Assembly: GCF_000315625.1 (NCBI RefSeq)
Contig: NW_005434622.1
Coordinates: 138,883-202,882 of the forward strand
Length of the DNA stretch: 64,000 nucleotides
From: Guillardia theta CCMP2712
Taxonomy: Eukaryota; Cryptophyceae; Pyrenomonadales; Geminigeraceae
Direction: 5' to 3'
Shown here in pieces: positions 1-10,200 of the stretch (position 1 is the stretch's first letter; every line of letters starts with the position of its first letter). Both the position numbers and the translations under genes were made by a program. The notes under the pieces were generated by a model, which had not been told where the DNA came from, searched no databases, and saw only the letters and a list, made by a program, of their open reading frames with translations.

Positions 1-2286
1 CCCCGGGATGCAAGAGAAGTTCACAAAGTGGCAGAAGTGCAGGTGCGGAGGGACACAGTACCGGGAGATAAGAAAGCTGGTTCTGCTCACTCGTTGCCCC
101 CAGAGCCACAGAAAGCCCGAAGAGTTTAAATGTTAAGGCAGAGTTCCCAGGTTTGGCCGAGATGTTGTCTCCGAGCCATTTTTGAACTTGTTACAGACCA
201 TGCAGTTGATGTACAAGAATGAAGGACGAAGAGATTCAGCGGCTGAGAGAAGAGGTTTTGCCCTCTCCTTCCGCTCTCGTCCTCTCTCTCTCTCCTCCTC
301 CTTTCCTCCACCCCCCCCCCCCCCTTCCCCCCCCCCTCCCGGTCCTGTTCTCTTCTCATCTCCATCCTCTGCCCTACAGTGCTGAAGTTTTCTTGACCAG
401 CTGGAGATCCTGCGCTCCGCCAACGAGAAGAGCATCGAGATGAGTGCGAGGGAGAAGCACCAGGTTCCGCTCCTCCTCCTTCACTCATCCAATGACGAGG
501 AGGCAGCTTGAGGATATGCTCATCACCTCAAGACGCAAGGAGCAGGAGCTGCAGGTTGCTCCTCCTCTTCGTGTTGCTCCTCCTCTGACGCCGGCGACGT
601 AGTACCAAGTCCAACAATGTGAAGCTCGAGCAGATGACCTAGTTGCGTCTGTTCGCTCCAAGCATGCTCAGGTTGCCAGGACGAGACTTCTTCGGCTGGA
701 TCCCAGCTGACGAGGTTGCAGATCTCACAGCTCGAAGAGAGGATTGTCCAGCTGAGCTGCGAGCTGCAAGAGGGTATCGCTGTGAAGGATGATGATTATC
801 GCTCCTGATCCTGAGACTCGCAGAAGCGTCCAAGAGAGAAGCCCTCACGAGGAACGAGCTCCCTGCGAAGGCGGAAGGAGGCGAGGAAGCATCAAGATCC
901 GATCCTAGCGACACATGGGAGGTGAGATGAGTGCTCTTGCTGGAGTGTCCTGGGATTGTTTGGAGTTGTGAGCTCTGCAAGTAGGCGGCACAGAAGGAGG
1001 AGACGGAGGCTGAGGTGAAGGAGTTGAAGCTTCGAGTTGAGGTGGGGAGCTGAATCCGGTTGAGTGCTTTCCTAACGCATATGCAAGTCTCTCCAAGCCG
1101 AGTGTTCCAACCTTGAAGCCATCAAGTTCCGGCTGGAGAAAGAGGTTCGATACTCTCCTTTGTCCTCTTCCTTTGTCCTCTTCCTTTGTCCTCTTCCTTT
1201 GTCCTCTTCCTTTGTCCTCTTGCTTCATCGTCCTCTTGCTTCATCGTCCTCGTGCTTCAAGTCCACTTGCCTTATCCTCGCTCGAAGTATGACGGACTGG
1301 CTCCAGCATTTTGAGTACAGAGAAAGGACGCACAGAGATCGAGCGAAAGTCTTCGACGAGATGAGGTCAATGACATTCAGCTTCGATTCTCCAATACTTC
1401 TGCTACCCATCTGTTTCTCTTCCCCCCTCCCTCACATCCCCTCCCTCTCTCGTGTTGCTCTGCCCCATCAGCAAGCTGTACTGTTGCCTTCCTCAACCAT
1501 TTCGCAGGTTGGCGTTCAAGGAGCTGAAGGCAAGGCAGCAGCGCATTGAGCTCTTTAAGAGGCTCATGAGCCTCCTAGAAAAGGTTGAGGAGGACGAGGA
1601 GGTGGTGGAGGAGAACGAGGAGGACGAGGAGGACGAGGAGGACGAGAAGGACGAGGAGACAGGATGAGGAGACAGGATGAAGAGACAGAATGACAAATGT
1701 TCCAGGACATGGAAGATCTCATCTCCTCACGCGATGAGACAGAGGAGGAGAAGGCGATGCATGAGCATCGGGTCAGCAAGACCAACGTGATCCGCAGCAG
1801 GCTCTCTCTGTCGCCGGATCCCTATGAGAAGGTTGGGAGGAGAGGAGGAGGAGGGTATGTGCAAGGGAAAGAAGATTTAGACTGCCTCAGGTGTGCCTGA
1901 TGCGAGAGCAAGGGGAGGAGGAGGAGACAGCAGCTGTGGTGGCAGACTTAACGCAAGGAGCCAAGCGACAAGCACCCAAGGGAGTGCTCAAGTCGTCTCG
2001 GTCATCTCCTTGTCTTTCGCTTCATCCTTCCCCTCACTCGCACTACAGCCCCGGTGTGGAGCGCGTGGAAGGACTGGAACCATCCACGGGTGGGCAAACC
2101 TCGACCAAGTGAGCACGAGCGATTTCTTTCCCTCTTTTCATTTGATCACACAGGCAAGAGGACAGAGCATGTGAGAAGCGAGTGATGTTCGCCATGGATG
2201 AGAGCGCCGTGCTGGAAGAGATTGCGGAGGAGGGAGATGCTTGTTCCCCGTTCGAAGCGTCAGAGCTTGACACTGTATCCTTGTGA
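1..2286 (+). CDS. Multi-exon coiled-coil protein, 5' end outside window
   Basis: I do not recognise the family. A series of short plus-strand exons can be read that all encode charged heptad-like helix. Examples are the exon ending at about 254 (KDEEIQRLREE), the one after the acceptor near 379 (LDQLEILRSANEKSIEMSA), one near 495-555 (QLEDMLITSRRKEQELQ), one near 985-1040 (AAQKEETEAEVKELKLRVE), one near 1088-1143 and one near 1508-1580. Exons are followed by GT and preceded by AG, and the introns between them are pyrimidine-rich. A later exon (about 1697-1830) and the last one (about 2155-2286) are acidic, and the frame ends at TGA 2284-2286. Individual exon ends are approximate and not every phase was closed, so the protein is a reconstruction. 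A structural coiled-coil role is only inferred from composition. Confidence 0.5.
301..345. repeat. C-rich homopolymer tract in intron
   Basis: Two runs of C (about 14 and 10) separated by TT lie inside the first visible intron of the coiled-coil gene. It acts as a pyrimidine tract upstream of the acceptor near 378. Confidence 0.9.
1152..1258. repeat. 13-bp tandem repeat in intron
   Basis: About five copies of a 13-bp unit (TTTGTCCTCTTCC) are followed by two degenerate TTGCTTCATCGTCC units. The array is located in an intron of the coiled-coil gene and looks like an expanded polypyrimidine tract. Confidence 0.9.
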
Positions 2287-2635
2287 CATCGAGAGTGATA
2301 ATGTAACATACTTGTACTCCAAACTCTACTCACCAACCGCCTCTCCCTCTCCCCTCACATATGTGTACAACGCGTTCCTCCTTCAAGGAGCTGGAGCGAA
2401 CGTCCCGGCCTCATTGCTGAGAGGGTTCAGCCGGCACTCCGGGTGCTCGGCATAGTCTGTGTCCTCCACCTTTGGAGTCCCCCACCCTCTCATGCCCTCG
2501 CATACTCCGCCAGGGATCCACAGCGACCCGAAGCCCAGGAGCCGATCGAGCATGGCGACCCTTGACCAGTAGGGGTATGTGTGGGGATGAGGATTCAAAA
2601 GTGTGAGCGGGGATGAGGGACACGGGAAGGGCACA

Positions 2636-3586
2636 ATGGCGGGGGACGACGTGATAGTGATTGACTCGGAGGAGAGCATGGGGGAGGGCGAGGGGAGGGA
2701 GGGAGGAAGTGGGAGGGGGAGAGAGTCGCGCGATGGCAAGAGCATGAGGGACAGGGAGAGGAACGAAGAGGGCGAGCAGGGGAAGACCAGATCAAAGGCC
2801 TTGAGGAATAGAAGGAGCAGCGGTAGATCGGAAAGTGCCTTTGCCAGGGCAGACCTTGCCTTCTCGTGCCCGATCTGTGGCCATGGCTTTCATGCCGAAA
2901 GGGAGGTCACGATGCACGTGGAATGGTGCGCGGCAAAGGAGGATCGGAAGAGCGAGGAGGGAGGGCAGGCTAAGCGACAGACTCCTGCCGAGCAAAGGGA
3001 TGGGAACGAAGAGAAGTCAACTGAGCAGTCAAGCGCCCGGAGAGAACTGAGTGAGATTAGGCCTTCTAGCCTGAATGCTGAGAAGGAGGGAAGAGCGAGA
3101 AAGGATGAGAGGTCTGGGGTCTCTCTCTCTGAAGCAGGTGGAGTCTTCGAGGGGAAGGATTACAAGGTCGAAAAGAACAAGTCGAGGATGGAGAAGCTGA
3201 AGCTGAAGAAGAGGAAGGGTGACAACAAAACTTCACTAGAGGATCCTCCTGACAAGTCCTCTCCTGCTGCACAAGAGTCGACCTTGCCTCACTTGAAAGT
3301 TACTTCCTTCTTCACCTCCGCCTGCCGCCAGGAGGTCGAGCGACAGGGAGAGAGCAGCGAAGAGCAGATATTGGAGAGGATGGCAGCGCAAGGATGCTAC
3401 AGAGTCCCTGATGAAGTGAGAGTGACTTGCATCAGGTCCGTCAAGGCGAAGATCAAACAATCCTCCTCCAGTTTCGCTCTCCCGGAGCAGCAAACCGGCA
3501 AGGCTGTACAGCTTCCAACTTTCACCAACTTCTGGGCAGAGCAGGTGCTGACAAGGAAGATCGTCTTTCACGAGTTCCCCAGGTGA
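2636..3586 (+). CDS. UBZ4-like zinc-finger protein with SUMO-interaction-like motif
   Basis: Single-exon protein of 316 residues starting at ATG 2636 (MAGDDVIVIDSEES). The start region has a hydrophobic VIVID core followed at once by acidic and serine residues, the pattern of a SUMO-interacting motif. Around residues 80-105 there is one zinc finger with spacing C-x2-C-x12-H-x3-C (CPIC...H...C), the spacing of Rad18/UBZ4-type ubiquitin-binding fingers. The rest is low-complexity and very rich in K, E, R and S, with basic stretches that could be nuclear signals (KLKLKKRKGDNK near residue 200). The C-terminus (FTNFWAEQVLTRKIVFHEF) is the only other ordered-looking part. The combination suggests a nuclear DNA-damage or SUMO/ubiquitin adaptor; that role is inference. 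The gene converges on BBS2 with a 107-bp gap. Confidence 0.7.
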   Translation: MAGDDVIVIDSEESMGEGEGREGGSGRGRESRDGKSMRDRERNEEGEQGKTRSKALRNRRSSGRSESAFARADLAFSCPICGHGFHAEREVTMHVEWCAAKEDRKSEEGGQAKRQTPAEQRDGNEEKSTEQSSARRELSEIRPSSLNAEKEGRARKDERSGVSLSEAGGVFEGKDYKVEKNKSRMEKLKLKKRKGDNKTSLEDPPDKSSPAAQESTLPHLKVTSFFTSACRQEVERQGESSEEQILERMAAQGCYRVPDEVRVTCIRSVKAKIKQSSSSFALPEQQTGKAVQLPTFTNFWAEQVLTRKIVFHEFPR

Positions 3587-3693
3587 GGCAGACGAAGCGT
3601 CAAGAATAAAACTTTGTTGAACTACTGAAGGAAGAGGAGGTGGGAGAGGGAGAAAAGGAGGAGGAGGAGGGGAGGAGAGGACAAGTAAACACG

Positions 3694-6673
3694 TTACTGC
3701 TTCCCTGATTCGATGATCTGGGAAAGGATGTGCAGCTGGTTCTTCTTGATAGCCTCCCTGCATGCAGATATCACTGCCATCTTGCTCGACCCTACGCGAA
3801 GCCTTGCAGCCTTCTGGATCATCTGCAGAAGCATGAGGACACGCCCGCTCGAGCTGACATTGGAGCATGAACCTGGTTGACCTTCTTGAGGCCGTCGAGC
3901 AGCTCCTGTTGGTTGTTGTATCTCTTCATGTGCTCGATCACCAGCTCGTTGTTCTGGTCCATCAGCTGCCTGTACTTCTTCTTCATCTCCGTGAAGTTTC
4001 CAAGCAGCCTGCGACACTCTCACTCCCCCTCATCGCCACCCTCGCATACTACCGGCAGTCCTCAGCTCGGACCACGAGCTCTTTCACCCTGCCGCTGAGC
4101 TCCGCCGACTCCGCAGCAAGCGAGAGCCTCGTCTCGTTGTGCCTCTCCACCACCTGAACGATGTCCTTGAACGACTCCATCTCCTGCCCAGTCGGTCAAG
4201 GCCAGTGAGGATGGCCGACCATCACCTGGGGGAAGTGCGCAGTCGATTCCAACTCGGCCAGGTTTGCAAACTCAGAGAAATCCTGCACGAGATCTCCTGC
4301 GGGCGACAAGTCAGACCAAGATGCACTGAGACGGCAAGTCCTGCCTGCGAGCTGCATGCTGTCCGTTCGGATCTTGATCTGCGGGCTCTTCAGTCGACCG
4401 ACAGGTGGGGCAACAGGCCGGGCGCACCTCCTGCTTGTTGACGCAGATCATGAGCAGCGAGTCGTCCCTGAGAGATCGGAAGCTGAACGTCAACTTGTCG
4501 CCCTTGAGCTTCTCAAACTGAACGTTGAAGCTGGAGTCCAGCCAGCTCTCGATCTGCTCACCAGCGATGGAGCTCAGGCAAGTTCGTTTCAATCACAGCC
4601 TATTGACCTTGGTGGCGTTCGGCCCTCCGTTGAAGGTGACGTGGCCTTGCGGCGAGTCTTTGGGAGTTTCTTGGTCGGCGGTCAGCGGAACGTACATGCT
4701 GAATCGAGGAAGTTTGTAGTCGAGCTCCTTGAGATAATACCTGAGCCGAGATCAAGAAAGCGAGAGGAAGAGGTTGAAACTCACACGCTGCTGTTCCTCA
4801 GGCCAACGAAGACTTTGAGAGCAAGTTCGGCAGCAATGTCCTCCTTCGGGGAGAGGGGAACTGAGATAGAGGGAGCTTGCTCTTTCGGACAAACGAAGTG
4901 AGATTCTCCTTCAAAAAGCTGCGAAGCGAGTCAGTGATAACGGAATCTGATGCGATACCAGAACAAAACCTGGTCTGCAAGTATGATCACTCCTCGAACT
5001 ACGCAAGAATTGTTTGTTGAGACTTGCAGGCAGAGCCGATTGTTCGTTTTGTCAACCTTGGCACAATTGATCACAGCAAGGGATTGAAACTCTGGACTCA
5101 CCTGCCACTCACAGTTGATGTCTGTGTCAATAGGAATCATTATCAGCTGCCCCTCGCCTTGTTTCATGCGGCCAGTCTGCAGATGTCTGAAGTTGTCCTC
5201 ATAGTTGCGAACTTCGCAGAGCAGCTCTTGTTTCGTCTGGTTCAGCTCGGCGAGCTTTCAAATGTGATCAGTGGTCGTTAAAGAGAGGCAAACCATCATG
5301 ATAGTTGCTTACAAGTCTTTCTTCTTCTTCTAAAACCGCTTCTTCTGTTCGCACGACGCCTGTACTCTGCAAGTATCCCCTTATCTCTCCGTCTGTTGAG
5401 ATTGCAATGATCTATTCTCTCAACCATCAACATGAAATGGTCAAGACATGCATGCAAGTACCTGCATTCGCCCATCCAGGCGAAGATCAGCTTTGAGCAC
5501 TGCGGCGATTCCGTCCTGAAAGTTGTCTTTGGCAATCACCTCTCCGTTTGAACTCTTGCGAGCTTCCAATTTCCCGTTCTCCCATCTACTCATGAGTAAG
5601 TTCAGAGAGATCATGTGTCAAGATCGCTTGAACAACATGTAGGACCTACCCAATAATAACCTCCTGGGCCCCGTCCCCATTGATATCGAAGACATTTAGC
5701 GCAACAATCTTCGATGGCAAGTCACACTGAACATGGTCCAAACAGTGAGAGGTACCTTATGTTTCGACTTTACCCTCCACTTCAAGGTCATGTCTCCCTG
5801 GCTCCATTCGTAGACTCCAACTGTCCCATTCGCTAACCCAAACGCAAACCTCCGATCTGAGATGTAGCACAGCGCGGTGACCTGAGTTCCAATCATACAT
5901 GACCGGTGATAACAGGCACTTTGTACCTTGTCTGTCTGTTTGCTTTCAAGCATGACTTCTCCATCATCCAAAAAAACTCGTATTTCATTGTCATCACTTC
6001 CTGAGATGATCTCGTTCTTTCCGTCCCCGTTGATATCACACACCTTGGAGGGGAATCAATCTTCAACCATGGCACAGCACGTAAAACCTCCAAGGCTCCG
6101 ACCCAGTCACCTGCTACAGTCCAATACTTCTCCTCGCCCTGTTCGGAATCAGCTCAGACCCGTCCATCTCCCCTCGCCCTCCATCACACCTCGTGATTGT
6201 ATCCTTCAATCGAACAGTTGCCCCCGATGAAGCACAGCTTTTCTTCAACGCTCTTGATGTTTGCTGAGCACAAAGAGCTTACACCATTGGGAACTTCCCT
6301 GCATGGAACGGATTCAGCAAGAGGCGAGATGTGGCAGAGACAGGTTTTGGACTAACTTGAGGAAAACATCCTTGTTTTCTTCTACATCATAGGCCAATAC
6401 ATGTGATGGCGATCCCACCAATAAGATGTCACAGGAATTGTCCGGTATGAGTTTGGAGGTCGTTATCGACTTCAATTGCCTGTTGATGTTGAGGAACCTT
6501 CTCTCCACGCGTTTGTCTTCAGCATGTGTATGAGGGCTGAAAATAACGACTCGATGTCCCGTAGTACCGCATGCTAACGCTGGATTCTTGCCATCAAATT
6601 TACCAACAGCCGCCAACCTTGGGAGAACAGGGGACCCGATAGAAAGCTTATACGATGGTTGAAGGGTTGCCAT
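3694..6673 (-). CDS. BBS2: BBS2, Bardet-Biedl syndrome 2 protein, BBSome subunit
   Basis: Minus-strand multi-exon gene, recognised by collinear match to the BBS2 family. The N-terminal beta-propeller begins at ATG 6673 (MATLQPSYKLSIGSP) and includes LAAVGKFDGKNPALACG and LLVGSPSHVLAYDVEEN. After an intron comes FIGGNCSIEGYNHE (about 6190-6235), then CDINGDGKNEIISGSDDNEI and FGLANGTVGVYE (about 5820-6040), LNVFDINGDGAQEVIIGW (about 5640-5700) and ARKSSNGEVIAKDNFQDGI (about 5500-5570). Downstream are a coiled coil (LAELNQTKQELLCEVRNYED) and the helical tail QMIQKAARLRVGSSKM...IIESGKQ, ending at the stop 3694-3696. In other organisms BBS2 is one of the BBSome core proteins moving membrane cargo in cilia, so the organism is or was flagellated. 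Exons are separated by introns of about 50-150 nt. It is divergent from the gene starting at 7259. Confidence 0.93.
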
Positions 6674-7258
6674 GCTCTCGAACGCTTGCAACCTCAGGTT
6701 GTAGGTAGCTCTTGATCAGACCTGTATCCTCTTGCGAACCCCCTCTCCTCGTTGTAAGCTCACTTGTCTTGTCACTCGACGAGATCCTTTTTCTCCCTGC
6801 TATGAACTCCTTCCCTTCCCTCTCTGTCCTGCCTCCCCCGCTTCAGTTCCGCATCTTTTCGCTTCGTCCCGTCCAATGCTCGCCATTCCCCTCAAGCCCC
6901 TCAGTTTTTTGCCCCTCATAGAGATATCCTGGCGATTTAGTTCAAAAATCGCAGTAGGTTGGTAGTAGGTAATTTACCCTAAACCTAAGTTTCTTTTTTG
7001 GCTCAGGGCCAGCCTCAGGGCCAGCTCTGGGGCCAGCCCGGGTGGCACGGGGATTGAGGGGGATGTGGGTGAAGTAGGTCCGCAGTTCAAATGGATAAAG
7101 GGACCCCTCTTTTTACAGGCTTTAGTACCGGTGGAAGACATGGGGACACAAGTTGTGATCAGGAGGTTTGTCTTGCCGCTTTGCTGCCATGAGCTGCGGG
7201 AGTAGGAGGGTGAGGGAGGGGTAGAGGAGGAGGGCGCTAACCACTGTGACATCCTCCC
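6674..7258. promoter_or_regulatory. Divergent intergenic region between BBS2 and RING-H2 gene
   Basis: 585 bp separate the two start codons, so promoters for both genes must lie here. A pyrimidine-rich stretch (6725-6920) lies on the BBS2 side. A short repeated GGGCCAGCCTCAGGGCCAGC-like G/C block (about 7005-7045) lies in the middle. I see no clear TATA box or known motif. Confidence 0.4.
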
Positions 7259-10200
7259 ATGGCACGCGCAATGATGATTCCCATCTTTGTGCTGCTCCAT
7301 CTCTTGTTTCTCAACTTGGATGGATGTTTTGGAGCGCTTGCTGACTTGCATTTGATTCCCTTACAACACAATCAAGAAACCATCTTTTCTAGATTCCTTG
7401 AATATGATGTTACAAGAGTCACATCCAAGGGCATTGTAACATCCGCAGAGAAACATCACTTCATGATACGAGATGTGAAGCGGATCAACATTCAGAGTGC
7501 TGCAAACTTAATACTGTCACGAACTGCTATACAGTCAAACTCAGGTTTGTCATTTGCATATGCATGAGCTGTTGGAGATTGACTCTTGTTTGCTTCAGGT
7601 TCAAACCTTGGATTGAATGTGTCCATGTCGGGTGACATCATTTCATTGTCGTTTGGCGGTCAAGCAATATACAGCTTCTATGGCAATTATGGCAGTCAGT
7701 TCTATGTACCACAAAACAGTCTCTATTACTACTCCTTTGCTGCCCTGGATCCCCCGACCACTGTGGTCTCATCAGAAATGGTTTGCTTCTCACTTAAAAG
7801 TCAAATCAAGTGTTACGTCCTCGGTCAGTACGTGTGGAACGATGTTGCGTTGTACAGCCCCTGCTCCAAGGTTCAGTGCACAGCAGGGAATCCCATGTCC
7901 CTGTGGAGGTCAGCGATAGCATACAGCGGTACCACGCCGACGGGACGGCGCTATGTCCAGGTATCAGCAGCTAAGAGCTCCCAAGGATCGTACTCCATGT
8001 CTTGTCTCGGAGGTTGTGGATATTCCACAGACGTCATGACAAGCTCGGACCCTACCTTCGGGACGTCTGTCGCCCTCTCTGAGAACTTTCTTGCTATCGG
8101 TTGCCCCGGGAACAACTACGTGCGAGTGCTGAAAGCGAGTGGAGCTGATTTGTCCGCAGATCCTTACAGCCCGTTCACTGGTTGGACTTTGTTTAACACC
8201 TTTTACGGAAATCCGGATCAAAACTTTGGTCAACAGATGTCAATAAGCAGCAACTTTCTCATCGTTGGAGCTCCTGCAACGTCCTGTACCAGTGGGATGG
8301 TTGCAGTGTATAGAGTGGATGGATCGACAAACGTCTCGAAATTCTGTGAGATTACAGACTCGAACATCGGCAGTCTGTTTGGGTTCTCAATCGCGCAAAT
8401 CTCGTACGGAAACCTTACTTTTGCTGTTATCGGTGCTCCTGGAGAGAACATGGCTTATGTCCTTGCACTAAGACATTCTCCGTACCTGTGCGAGGTTCGA
8501 AACTCCTTGGCCCCGGTCAGCGGCACTGTGTTTCCAGGAGATCAATTCGGCTACTCAGTTGCCATCAACAGGCAGTCCATCTTTGTTGGAGTTCCTTACT
8601 ACAGCACCCCAGATATCTCAGGGTTGCTGTATGTTTTCACCTACTGCTCGCCAGGTTATGTGGCTGCTTCCTCCTCTTCTTGCACTCCCTGCTCTACAGG
8701 TCAAACGTCCGACGGCGGGGTGTCGCGTTGTGTCCCGTGTAACGTCTCAATACCTCAACATGCTTCTTGTTCCCCAGGCTGCAGCCCCTCGTGTGAATGT
8801 AATGCTGGGTACTTTGGAGATCGGTGCTTGCCATGCTCGCAGTACGCTCTCAGTGCAGGGCATACAAAGCCTCTCAATTCCTCTTGGATTGACCAGCAGG
8901 CAACCTGCACTTGGAAATGCGACATGGGGTTTCAGAAGACGAACGATACTTGCCTTGCTTGTCCGAACACTGATCAGTTTGACCGACTGCTACACGTGGA
9001 GTGGATACCCGGAACCTGCTCATGGCGGTGCAAGGCCACCTACTTCAGAGTCAATCAAAGTGGGATTGAAACGAACTGTACCTTGTGCTCGCAGTACAAG
9101 GCTGCTCTAGGTCAGCAACCCCCTGCCAATGCGGAATGGCTGGATCGCTTCAACGAATGCAAGTATGTTCCGCTCCCTGGATACTCATGTCAGTCAGATC
9201 AAAATTGTTTGGCATGTAATGTTTCAAAACCAAACAATTCTCACTGGCTCACTGTGAATGATCGCTACTCCTCTCCGAGCCAGTCAGTCACCATAACTTC
9301 TCTTTGTGAATTCGCTTGCGACCAAACCTTCTTTATCGCTCCGACTTCGCCGCCCACCTGCGTACCATGTGACGTCTACATGAGCAATTTCAGCGATGCG
9401 ACTTTGCCCGCCCATGGCCTCTGGCAGGCTTCTACTGCCGTCTGCACCAGTGACTCGTGGATGTGCACGGCAGGTTACAGCCGCAGCAACACAAGCCGCT
9501 ACTGCTGTCCGAACGCCGTCAACCATTCCGTAGTGAACCAGAGCTATGCTCCCTGCGGCGTCTCTTGCGAGTATGGGTATCGATGGAGCAACGAGCTGGC
9601 TTCATGTCTCCAGTGCAATACCAACATGACGGAGGGAACATTCAGATGGTTGTTGGATTGCGACTTCGAATGCTTCTGCAATGATACTGTTTGCTATCAT
9701 GGCAAAGAGACTCTCGGTGCATGTTACACCTGCCAGGAGTATTCACAAAAGGTCGGATGGGTTCCTCCACTGTACGGGGAGTATCCAGTGTATTCCAAGA
9801 CTTGTCGCGTTGATGATTGGCAGTGCAAGAATGACACTTTCAGCAAGTCGCTGGTGGCTACGCCTCCTGGATGCTGCCTGAAGTCGACTCCCAACGCCGT
9901 AGCGAATCTTTCCAGCCCAGCCACGTGCAACTTGGATTGTGAGCCCGGGTACAGGTGGGATCCTACCAGGAAGCAATGCTTCTACTGTGGGATTCCCTTC
10001 CCACGATCTGCGCACATGCTCTGGTCGTCGTTGACCTGCAAATGGATATGTGAGCCTGCGTTTATGCAAGTCTTTAACTCTTCCTCTATCCAATCTGAAG
10101 AATTTCAATGTCTCAATTGTCCGACCTATGCAGCTTTCAATTCCTGGCAGCTACCTAGCCTCGCGTATTGGGTCAACTCAACCACACTGGAGCAGCAAGG

